NCBI GenBank assembly: GCA_003254905.1
Contig: QANU01013918.1
Coordinates: 310,001-374,000, forward strand
Reading direction: 5' to 3'
DNA length: 64,000 nt
Source of the DNA: Nissolia schottii
Lineage: Eukaryota > Streptophyta > Magnoliopsida > Fabales > Fabaceae
Shown piece by piece: positions 1 through 13,581 of the stretch (the stretch's first letter is position 1; every line of letters begins with the position of its first letter). The position numbers and the translations under genes were made by a program. The notes below the pieces were generated by a model. That model was not told the DNA's origin, ran no database searches, and saw nothing but the letters and a program-made list of their open reading frames with translations.

Positions 1-3226
<3,226 letters not shown>

Positions 3227-6200
3227 AGAACCGGTTATCTGTTTTCAATTTTGTCCATGAATTTTACGATTTGAGATGATACCATCTTTTGGGTTGAAAC
3301 AGACTAGGTGCTTAAATACAACGAGCTAGTTATTTACCTCTTATGAATGATACGAGGAATAATTGTGTTGTTTTTAATCCTGGTTTTATAATACTATTCA
3401 TACTGTTGCAATATTGTAATTTTGACTGTCAAACCAAAACCATTTAATCCGACGGTATTTTACTTATGAGTAACACTACGGTGATTAATTAAATAAATTG
3501 ATCTTTCATCTTTCAGTATGTTCTTCCCACTTCGTTGGTTGCCAATAATCCAGATAATCAGATATACGTGGAATGACAAATCAATTGCAAAGCAAGGTAC
3601 GCACAACAGAAGAGGGGGAAATACTGACTAATTACGTATAGTATGTATAGAAACAGGACAATTATTCCCAAGAAGTTACGGGTGCAACTGGAGACTTGTT
3701 AAATGAAATATGTGAATTGGGTAAAACAAAAAGTTCTGTAGTGCAACAAGAGAATTGACGAATGAAATATATGTGCAAGTGTAAAATCATGCAACAAAGC
3801 AAGGACTGCGTATATTGGTCTTCCTGCTGTACACGGCGGATCCAAAAGGGTGGTTTGCATTCCCCCCGCCCACACCCAATCTATAAATAATACATACATA
3901 CATATACATGTGTGTGTATATACACACACACTATCACATGAAAATTGTGGTAGTATACTAATAAATTTTGCATGTAATTTAGGTTATTAACTTTTGGTCC
4001 CTCTTTTTACTCTTACAAATTATGTTTTCCTATGGGTTTCTGATGGTGTGGTGTTTGTTGGCCGTTCTAGGTGCCAACACTACGTTGCTTGGAGCTCCTA
4101 ATATCAGTGCTCCTTAGTTCCACGACATTCCAGGTGAGTGGAGGTCTCAGTGTGTCAACGGTCTCATTTCAATGGTTTCTCAATAGAGTTAGTTGTGCAT
4201 CATAACACACACACATATGCTTAGTAGTTGATTATTGCCACGTTTACATGGTGATGATATGTAGATGATGATATGTTTATGCTATGATGATATGTTTATG
4301 CTATGAGTGGAGACTTAAGATTATAAGCATGATACCCCTTTTTAGAATTATTTGGTTAGGATTATATAATAGACCCTAATAAAAACTCCAGTTAAGGAAT
4401 GAATCCCAACTAAGGGCAGGTTCCGGAAAGGCAAGACTTGGTACTTAAGTTGTCTATTGTGACATACCTCTCTTACTTGTGAAACCTCCCCTAAGTATGG
4501 GACCTTAGTCCTTCATCTTGGACTAGTAAATAAGACTAAACTAATTAGGATGCCCCTGTCATAATTGGTAGACGTAGGTCCTAACAACGTGGGTAACTAA
4601 GCTAGCTCACCTAAAAGACTTTACAAACAATATATCTTAGGATAGATGTCTTAGAATAGTACGGGATCAACAACCATCAAACTCAGTATTAGATATCATT
4701 GAGCGTCAGACTCCTCAGATTATGACATGCGTGTCTTTCTAGATTCAGATTACATGAGCGTCAAACTCCTTAGATTAGGATATGTGTACCCTCATAGGTA
4801 TCTGGGTTGAGTGTATCGGAACCACAAGGATTTATCCCGGCAAAGCAAAGTCGAGCCAAGGTTCCCTTGAATTGAGGATCGAGAGGCATGTCTCCTCGTG
4901 TCCTAGGAAGCAAGCACACGCTGTAGACAGATCAGATTTACTTTATAGCGGTTTATTCAAATTTACTTTACAACAGTCTATTTAGACTTACTTTAGCATT
5001 TATGTTTTATTTATCATTCTGTATATGTATATCTAAATGTCATGACTATATGCAATATATGTTATGTGTGTGGCACCAAGGTACCCACCACTGAGATGAC
5101 AAACTTATCCCTTTGTCGATATCATTTTTCAGATATAGTAGAGCACAATGAGAACATCCCCTCGTCCAGTAGAGCTCCGCTTTGCAGTGAGGTCTACTAG
5201 GGTCATTAGTAGTTATGCTACAGATAACTAAGGCAGGATCCTCCAGTTTTAGCATTCATGTATGTAATTATGTTTTTAGGACATCACTTCAGAAGTTATG
5301 TAAACTCAATTATTATTAAATGAAACCAGTTATTTTATGAAATTAGTTATTTAACATGAAGTAAAGTTATTCATTTATAAGCATTTCATGTACGTTAGTA
5401 TGTCACATTAAAGCTTCCGTAAGACAATAGCCTTATGTGCAGTCATGTCCTAAGTTAGGGCTTGACATTCTCTTAATTGAACTTTTTGTCCTGTGTTGCT
5501 ATGCGTGACCTATCGCCATTAATTGATAAGGTGCATCTTATATATGACATAAGCAACAAGAAAATCAATGGTGAATTTTGTACATGTTGTGTAAGATGAT
5601 TTGCCACTTGTTTTTACTAATCAAAATCTTAAATTTGAAAGAGCCTTCAGTAGATTTAAGTAATTTGGTACAATGATGACATAATGGCCTAGCTCCTAGG
5701 GGCGTGGCGAGCACAGGGTGAACATAAACTTTAAGCTTACTTAAATTTTTCAGTCCACCCAAGCTGATCTATTTAACTCGGGCTAAAGCAAACTAAAACA
5801 GAACATGGTAGGTTGACTAAGAGGCTTAGGCTTAAAAGAAAACATAATAAGTGATGTGAGAACATAACAGAGTAATGTGGTTACTCTCCTTAATGTGTTT
5901 TGATTTTCTTGTTGTTTCTTTGGTAAGGTATTATAAATTATAGATTATAAATAATAAATATATTTAGATTTATGACGAAAAGAAATGTAATATATTTTTT
6001 AAACTACAAACCTTCAACATTAACAATTTTTGAGCAAAAGTCATAATTACAGTCCAAGTTAATTTAAAATAGAAAGTGTCCTTTTTTGTCTCTTGTTAAA
6101 TTTTGTATTTTGGCCAATTTGTAAGTTCCACCGTATTTCTGTATGAATGGAAAAAAAATTATCGTCGAAGAGAGAGAGAGTTGTGCATTGTACAAAATAG

Positions 6201-6336
6201 TAATCACTTTTGTTTCATAAAAAATAAAAAAATAAAAAAATAAAATCATTTTCTTTATTATTAATTATTATTCGATTTCTCACCTTATCTGACTGAACAG
6301 ACGGAAGTGGAGGAAAGAGGCAGTAGTAGCTAAGCC
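3227..6336. other. Gene-free interval between LPD and plastid S1
   Basis: About 3.1 kb without a supportable gene. The first 150 bases are the 3' UTR region of the dehydrogenase. About 4000-5450 has the composition of a decayed retrotransposon, but I found no PBS, LTR pair or protein motif to prove it. Small open frames at 3699-3929, 4782-4985, 5046-5255 and 5565-5762 look like chance. The last 150 bases (GAGA run at 6171-6180, then an A-rich stretch) precede the S1 gene and probably include its promoter. Confidence 0.5.
4267..4304. repeat. 19-bp tandem duplication
   Basis: The unit GATGATATGTTTATGCTAT occurs twice head to tail (4267-4285 and 4286-4304) without mismatch. It is a small recent slippage or duplication in intergenic DNA with no evident function. 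Confidence 0.8.
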
Positions 6337-9300
6337 ATGGCGTCTCTAGCGCAGCAGCTGAGCGGCCTGAGGAGGTGGTCCCCACTCCCCTCAACCTCAT
6401 CAAGGCCGACCCTCCACAGGCAGCACCGCTCTCGCACCGTGCTTCCCGTAGTGTGTTCGGTGGCAATCTCCAACGCTCAGAGCAGAGAGAGGCTGAAGCT
6501 CAAGGAGCTCTTCGAAGAGGCCTACGAGCGATGCCGCACTGCCCCCATGGAAGGCGTTTCCTTCACCGTCGACCAGTTCACTGAAGCTCTCGAGAAGTAC
6601 GACTTCGATTCCGAGATTGGGACCAAGGTGGGTTGCGTTGGGTTGGGTTCCTTCCTTCTCTTTGTTTTTTTGTTCCATGCTTCACACTCGATAGAATTGT
6701 GTCACTGATTGTTGCATCAAGTTTTGAACTTGATTAATTGGGTCGGTGGGTTTCGTTGAGTTTGCAACTGGGTTGTTTTCATTTCTTTGTTTTGTTCTTT
6801 GCTTTTCTTAGAATTTCAGAAGTGTTTTGGTTGAAGATGGACTGAGGTGGCTTTGAATTGAGTTTGTTGGCATGTGCATGGATTAGAATGTTTAGTTAAT
6901 GTGTCTCTGGAAATTTCTGGTTGACTGCTGATTAAGAAAACAAAGGAGGTACTTGTCGCCAACATTTTTTCTTGTTATAGCTGAGAGGTTGCTAGTGGAT
7001 GAGTCTTGGTGCAGCGGTAAGGTTGCTTCCGTGTGGCCTGAATTCACAAATTGTTTGCAAGGGTAATGTTCCATATATCAACCTTCTTATATCCCGCCAA
7101 GTGGAGCCTCGAACTCCGAGCCACCGTTTTATAGTTCTTAGATGTTACCATTTGTATAGGACTTGAATTAAATTAACGACCACGTCTATGATAGGACACA
7201 ATTACGTAGTTTGGTTCACCTAGTGGAAAAGTGCTTTGTTGTTGTTGTTTAGTTCTTATTAGAGGTAATTTGAATAGGTTGATGATGGTGGTTTTTGTTT
7301 CAGATTAAGGGCACCGTATTCGGCACCGATGCCGGTGGAGCTTATGTTGATGTTACTGCAAAGTCCACAGCGTATTTGCCGCTGCAAGAGGCGTGCATTC
7401 ATAAAATTAGGCACGTACAAGAAGCAGGCATAGTTCCTGGTGTGAGAGAGGAATTTGTAATCATTGGTGAAAATGAAGCTGATGATGGCTTGATCTTGAG
7501 TTTAAAGGCTATCCAGTTTGACCTTGCGTGGGAACGGTGTAGACAACTTCAAGCTGAAGATGTTGTGGTCAAGGGAAAGGTGGGTTCTTCCCAGAAACTC
7601 AATTTCGATCAAGATTTAGCATAATGTGTTGTTTTCAAATAAAAATAATCATGATATCAATTTCTAGTAATCTCTGTCAAGTAAAGATTGCAAGTGAAGC
7701 AGAAGAAAAACTGTTCTTATCATCTCTATGACTTGGTTTATTTCATGATGTGATCTTAAATTACATTAGCTGGTTCATCTTCACTTCCACCCCTCTCTCT
7801 TTCCTCACATATGCACTTTGTTTTGCAGATTGTGAATGGAAACAAAGGTGGACTGGTGGCTGAGGTGGAAGGTCTTAAGGGGTTTGTTCCATTCTCACAG
7901 ATATCAACGGTTAGCTCTTGACCTACTTTGACATTTGTGGAATTGCATCTGATTCAAACTTGCTGTTTGGCAAGGTTTCAACTTGAAAAATCAAATGACT
8001 ATATGTACTTGAAAAATAAAATGGATGACTGTGAGTGTGAGCTAATGGTGTTTCTTACCAAAGAATGTAAATATCAAAGTATTAATGTAACATACCATGT
8101 GACATGACAACATGGATGACAAACCCATAAGTGATAAGTATTGGTGGCACAGAAACTTGTCGTTATCAATCTTCTTCTATTATTATTATCAATGTCAAAA
8201 TTGAGTCATGTAATTTTATTAATTGCACTTCTATGCCTCAAGAAGTTCTTTCCATGTATGTTTCTATTTTTCATTGTTACCCTTCTAAAAGTTGGGTGGA
8301 TGTTAATCATAGGATCCAAACTAGGTGGATGAAATGGAGGAGTGCATTGAGAGTTTTGTGTGATAGAAAAATGTCACTCAAACTTAAGGGAAAATTTTAC
8401 CGCATAGCTATAAGAGCAGCAAAGTTATATGGCACTTAGTGTTAGGCAATAAAAAGCCAACAGGAGAATAAACTCAGTGTTGCGGAAATAAGGATTTTAC
8501 GGTGGATGTGTGGACACACTAGATAAGATAGGATTAGGAACGATTGCATTAGGGAAAAGATAGGGGTAGCACCTATAGTACAAAAGATGGTAGAATCCCG
8601 TCTTAGGTGGTTTGGGTATGTGAGGAGAAGACCATTAGAAGCCCCAGTGAGGAGAGTAGATCAAGTGGCGGGTAACTCATTAGCTAGAGGTAGGGGGAGA
8701 CTTAGAAAAACTATAGAAGAAACTATTAGAAGAGAGTTGAAAGTAAATGAGTTACATGAAAACATGGCCATTGATAGGGCACTATGGCGTCGCTTGATCC
8801 ATTTAGCCGACCTAAGGCTCGGTTGTTGTTGTTGTTGTACCCTTCTAAAAGTTATAATTTTCATCGTCAACTCAAACACTTTCCATTTTGCTTACTTTCT
8901 TCTTAGAAATCAACTGGGGAAGAGCTTCTTGAGAAGGAGCTTCCTCTAAAGTTTGTGGAGGTGGATGAGGAACAGTCCAGACTTATACTCAGTCACCGCA
9001 AAGCTGTGGCCGACAGCCAGGGACAGCTGGGCATTGGATCAGTGGTGACTGGCATTGTTCAAAGCCTAAAGCCATATGGTGCCTTCATTGACATTGGTGG
9101 AATCAGTGGCCTCCTTCATGTCAGTCAGATCAGTCATGATCGCATAACTGATATTGCAACTGTGCTTCAACCTGGTGATACTCTGAAGGTAAACTGGTGA
9201 TAAAGCTACACGGGTATTTGCTTAGCATTGCTGGTGTCTTATGGACATAAATTCTTGTTTATTCTTTGGTTTAGGTGATGATCTTAAGTCATGATCGGGA

Positions 9301-10308
9301 GAGAGGCCGAGTAAGTCTTTCCACAAAGAAGTTGGAACCCACACCTGGAGACATGATTCGCAATCCAAAGCTTGTCTTTGAGAAGGTATAATTCGAAGAA
9401 AGGTTGCTGTGCCTTTTGCTTACTGCACATGTAAAATATAATTGTAGAATATCAATGGCTTTATTAGTCATGGTTTATTTTTGCTTCTTGCTTTTTCTGC
9501 TATCTAGTTTGAAATCCTAGAAGGACCCAAAATACCGAGTTTTCATTTTGTTCCATTTTATGCTTCTTTTCATCTCTTCCTTTGATAAATCATCTATTTC
9601 ATCCCTTTCCATTCACGTTATTATTTTTGAAAGAGAATGCACACGTGTAACTTCTGAATCTGCTCATGTAGGCGGAGGAGATGGCTCAGACATTCAGACA
9701 GAGAATAGCCCAAGCAGAAGCTATGGCTCGTGCTGATATGCTTAGGTTCCAGCCAGAGGTATCTATTTATTGATTATTTGTCAAAATTCTGAACTCAATG
9801 AGTTAAGCAGCAGCAAGGGATTAAAGGTGACTAAAATACAAATAGCATAAAGAAAATCAGCTCTTGCTGCTGCTGAAGAGTCCCGGAGCTTCTGAAATGA
9901 CGAGGTTTTAATGATTTTGATGGATCTTCTCTAAAAGAGGACATAGCAATATTTATGTGCATTTGCAAGTCACTCATCAGTCATTTAAACCTGGACAGCC
10001 TAACCCTAGTAGGGATAAATGTGGATTCCGGGATTTTGGACTCCTGACTCATTTAGTTGGGACACATGAATTCTTACTTTCATCAATTGCAATTTCATCT
10101 CTGGGTTGAATACCTTTCCTTGATCCCCTTATGGCATTCATGCATTCTGAGAGAGATTATGTTTTTTGTGCATTTGATGAAATATGAACCTATTTCATTG
10201 CAGAGTGGATTAACTCTTAGCACTGATGGGATCTTAGGACCACTTTCTTCAGACTTGCCTGCAGAGGGTCTGGATTTGAGTGAGGTGCCCCCAGCTGAAG
10301 ACTCGTGA
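6337..10308 (+). CDS. PRPS1: Plastid 30S ribosomal protein S1
   Basis: RNA-binding S1 protein of the chloroplast small ribosomal subunit, which helps recruit plastid mRNAs. Exons: 6337-6627, 7304-7579, 7829-7909, 8907-9188, 9275-9385, 9672-9758 and 10204-10308. All introns are GT-AG and every exon is a whole number of codons, giving 410 aa, close to the 416 aa I recall for Arabidopsis. The N-terminus ([10 protein letters not shown], Ser/Arg-rich, few acids) is a chloroplast transit peptide, probably cut near residues 40-42 (VVCSVA). Three S1 (OB-fold) domains follow: about 98-167, 187-253 and 260-330; the third has GAFIDIGG and [11 protein letters not shown]. An Ala/Glu-rich segment ([10 protein letters not shown]) and an acidic tail end the protein. 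Intron 3 (7910-8906) contains a LINE and intron 1 a SINE remnant; neither breaks the frame. Transcribed in the same direction as LPD. Confidence 0.95.
7000..7128 (+). mobile_element. Diverged tRNA-derived SINE (Au-SINE-like) in S1 intron 1
   Basis: A box-A-like stretch, TTGGTGCAGCGGTAAGGTTG, near the 5' end is followed by a degenerate box-B area (GAATTCAC), GCAAGGGTAATGTTCC and a 3' part CCGCCAAGTGGAGCCTCG ending in CACCGTTTT. This order matches plant Au-type SINEs. It is much diverged and I could not define target duplications, so its ends are approximate. Confidence 0.55.
8294..8837 (+). mobile_element. 5'-truncated RTE-type LINE fragment in S1 intron 3
   Basis: The plus strand encodes a broken C-terminal part of an RTE-clade reverse transcriptase protein. 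Recognisable blocks include [30 protein letters not shown] and [15 protein letters not shown], separated by in-frame stops near 8440 and 8523. The element ends in TTG repeats (8822-8837), as plant RTE elements do. A perfect 16-bp direct repeat, TACCCTTCTAAAAGTT, flanks it at 8278-8293 and 8838-8853, a classic LINE target-site duplication that fixes both ends. It is a dead insertion in the sense orientation of the host gene. Confidence 0.88.
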
Positions 10309-10584
10309 TTGAGAATTGAGATGCCTTTTTTTCCTCCTATTTTACACCTTGTTCTAGAGTTTGCTTGTAACATGCAAATATTGGTGTAGAATGATAAACC
10401 TATCGTTTTCTTTTGTTTGGGTATGTATTCCTCTTCCACAACACTCTGCAACTACTTCAGCAAACTATCCCACCTTTAAGTTAAAGTATTTAAACATAAA
10501 TTGGTTATCACATAACTGATCTTATAAAAAAATTATTGAAATAAGTTTAATTTTCTAGCGTTCTCAAATACACACCTAGAGGTT

Positions 10585-11500
10585 TGACTTCTGGCCACAA
10601 AATTATTGTACTAAAGGTAAATGCGTCACTTCACTTTTTGTCCAAAAGGAGAGGTTGTCCCTAAGACCGTAACCATATTGTGTTCTTGGCTTGAATGGCA
10701 ACAGTTTAACCAGTTGAAAACCAGATTTATAATATGTATGTGGCAACTTGTCGGGAGGCTTCTAACTTGGTCTATAGTTTTAATGATCAATTTGGTCTTG
10801 GAAAGAAGTTATAAAAGGTTGTCAATTTGGTTTAACGATCAATTAAGTCCAGATCTGTTGCACCGCTTCCGCTATCAAGTCCACATCAACACCTCCCTTA
10901 GCAGTAAGGTTGTCAACCTTAACCCTCCCTGCTCGCCCCCTACTCGTCGTCTTTGACTTTGAAGCCCTTGGCATGGCTGACCTCAGAGACATCATGAATC
11001 TTGGAGAAACTGTGGACGGAGGCCAGATCTTCTTGACGGAGACCGCAAGCTGCTGTTTCAGATCTACTACTCCATTGCCGTTGTTCCAAATCTATTACTA
11101 CATAGCTACATATCTATTGTTGCATGTGTTTTTTGTTCTAGATCTGTTGTTCCAGATCTATTGATGTATTAATGGTTTTTCAGGCATTAAAGTCAATGGA
11201 TTTGATTTTTGATGCATTAGAGTCAATGGAATCAAACACCTCAAGTTTCTCATGTTCTGTATGGTGTTTTTTTCCCGGCGAATGAGGCAGTGGCCGGGGA
11301 TGGCATCGCCGGCAGGCATGGCAAGGCAAAGGGTTTAGGGTTTATGAAGGGGATTAACAACATTAATTATTTAACTAGTTAACATTAACACAAATAAATA
11401 ACATAGATTTACTAGATGTAAAAAGTTAAAATGTTAACCCAAAGGTCATAATGCAAATGCACAATTCAAATATTAAACATTTTGGGGCCAGAAAAAGTAA
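10585..11500. mobile_element. Possible MULE-like non-autonomous element with GC-richer interior
   Basis: The left edge contains CTTCTGGCCACAAAAT (about 10588-10603), and the right edge, read on the minus strand, contains TTTTTCTGGCCCCAAAAT (about 11478-11495). More diverged similarity continues inwards. Between them lies a less AT-rich core (about 10860-11340). That arrangement suits a Mutator-like element with long degenerate TIRs. No clean 9-bp duplication was found and the ends are approximate. Open frames inside it (10621-10956, 10910-11164) resemble no protein I recognise. Confidence 0.4.
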
Positions 11501-11725
11501 TTAAAGCAATAAAATACAGATCACCAAATCAAATATCAATGACTTACACAAGGAATAAATTGCTCCCTAAAATTAGTCAGTCCATTTCGGCCAGACCCTC
11601 AATTGTCATTGCCATTTTGCTAGCAACTTAGTGCGTTTGCATACACGTTTGAGACCTCCAAATGTGATTTTTTTTTTTTCAGGGAAATGAATCCTCTCAA
11701 TTGAGTTTGTCATGTGAGGTCAAGT

Positions 11726-12552
11726 TAGAGATGACAATTTGTATTCTATCCGCGACATCCAATAGATAGGGTAAAAACTCACTCTTCAATGGGTAATCAC
11801 CCGCACGAGTTAGCATAGAGTTAGGATTTTAATGTACCGATCCTTATTCTACCCACATCCTATATATTATGTTTTATTTTTTACCATAATTTTTTTGTTC
11901 TATTACTATATTCAAATTTTCTTTGTTCTTCTCCATAATTTTTTTTAGACTATACTTATATTTTTAAACATCATCCATTCTGTGAAGTTTAAACTCTACT
12001 TTTGATTTTTGAGGTCACTTTTTTGCAACTATATTCAAATTTTCTTTGTACATAACTTGTAATGTAAGAGTTTCCTTTATGTGACTTTATTTCTTGAGGA
12101 ATAATGTCTATATATATTTGTTATGTTTTCTTTTATTTTATTTTTTTATAAAATAAATATGAATAGATGGTAGAAACTACTTTCATTGGTCTAATTTGTC
12201 TAAAGAAGTTTGCATATTTTCGCTTTAATATGCCTTGATTTTATTGTGTTAACATGCCTATATATGGTTTAGATGTTAATGAATTGTCTTGTTGTTATTT
12301 TAAATTATGTTGTTATTATGCACTAAAATAATTATTTTTTGTAATTGACACTTATGTTATGTAAACATAAAAATATTTTTTAGAAAATAGTGGGTAGGGT
12401 AGGGTAAGAGTTTAGATATTTTCTATGGTAGGATTAGGGTTTTTATTTTTAAAACCCATAGATAAGGTATGATAGGATTTTTTATCCAACAAATTTAGGG
12501 TAGGGTTAGGGTTGAGTCAAAACTCTATCCAACCCTACCTATTGTCATCTCA
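11726..12552. mobile_element. hAT-like non-autonomous transposon
   Basis: The left end starts TAGAGATGACAAT and the right end finishes ATTGTCATCTCA, forming a 12-13 bp terminal inverted repeat with one mismatch. TAGRGATG-type ends with subterminal GGGTAGGGT-like motifs (seen around 12395-12530) are typical of plant hAT MITEs. Direct repeats AGGTCAAGT flank it at 11717-11725 and 12553-12561; an 8-bp duplication, as hAT transposases make, is contained in them. The interior is AT-rich and has no transposase frame, so it is non-autonomous. Confidence 0.75.
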
Positions 12553-12710
12553 AGGTCAAGTGTAATATCTCATTATTTGATTTCTTTGCTGTTTATGTTA
12601 TGTATGAATCTCACCTCGTTAATAAATTACACGGGATCACATTTAACTTTACATGATAACAAATTTATTGGAGAGGATCCACTCCCGATTTTAAGTGGTT
12701 GATAAAATGG

Positions 12711-12762
<52 letters not shown>

Positions 12763-12767
12763 GTATG
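12711..12767. repeat. AT / GTAT microsatellite
   Basis: A run of AT dinucleotides, broken by single GT steps, passes into GTAT tetranucleotide repeats. The open frame read through it on the minus strand is an artefact of the repeat. Confidence 0.9.
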
Positions 12768-13581
12768 CTACTTTTCTTTTCTCTTTTATTTGGGTTTGAG
12801 ACCGGTTATGTAAATTATTTTCAACAAAGCACGACATTTTTTTGATTAAACAAAGCACGACATAAGGTTTAGTTTTCAAATAAAAGTATCAAGTATAAAC
12901 CATTTTATTTTTCTGGTAAATATAACCACTTTATCTCAAAATTATTTTTATCAATTATGAAAAAATTAAGGTTATCAAAATTCAAATTTGTAGGCTCAAG
13001 ACCAATCATACGTTTCACTTGTTACAGAAAATGAGCTGACGTTATCATCGACTCAACCATGTGAATTGTTCAAAAGCTACAAGAATAACGAAGATGAGAT
13101 AAGCTTGTTCAAAAGCTACAGGCATAACGAAGATAGGAGCAAGGGGGCAATGTGTATATAGTGAAAGCAGAAAGTTTCTTATGCTTCATAGTAAGACGAT
13201 ATGTCATGGATGATTAGTTTGACCCACCAAGTTGGAATGGCATATGTTTAGATAAATATAGTCAAATGAGAGGTCGAATGAGAGAGATACCGCTATGTTG
13301 TTTGTCTGTTTGGTGGGTAAGATGGAAAGTTGAAAATGATAAAAAATTGAACTTTGTTTTAATGCCTTCAATGATAGCCAAGAGCAAACAAACAGAGAAT
13401 GAAAAAAGGGATCCAAAATTGCTTACGGTTCAAGTTGTTAGTTACACAGCAACATCTACAAGGTAAAAAACTTATCTCTACAGTGTTGCGACTTGAAAGA
13501 TATACAACAAACTTCTCAGCTCTAGTTAAAATAAAAAAAGTACATTTCCTTTTACCTAGGTAAAACCCTACACAGGATCAG

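Noticed and set aside
8131..8949. Apparent extra genes inside S1 intron 3
   Set aside because: The frames are pieces of an RTE LINE bounded by a 16-bp target duplication; S1 exons 3 and 4 join in phase around it.
12390..12530. Interstitial telomere-like repeats (GGGTAGGGT, TTAGGGT)
   Set aside because: They are irregular, mixed, and fall in the subterminal part of a hAT-like element.
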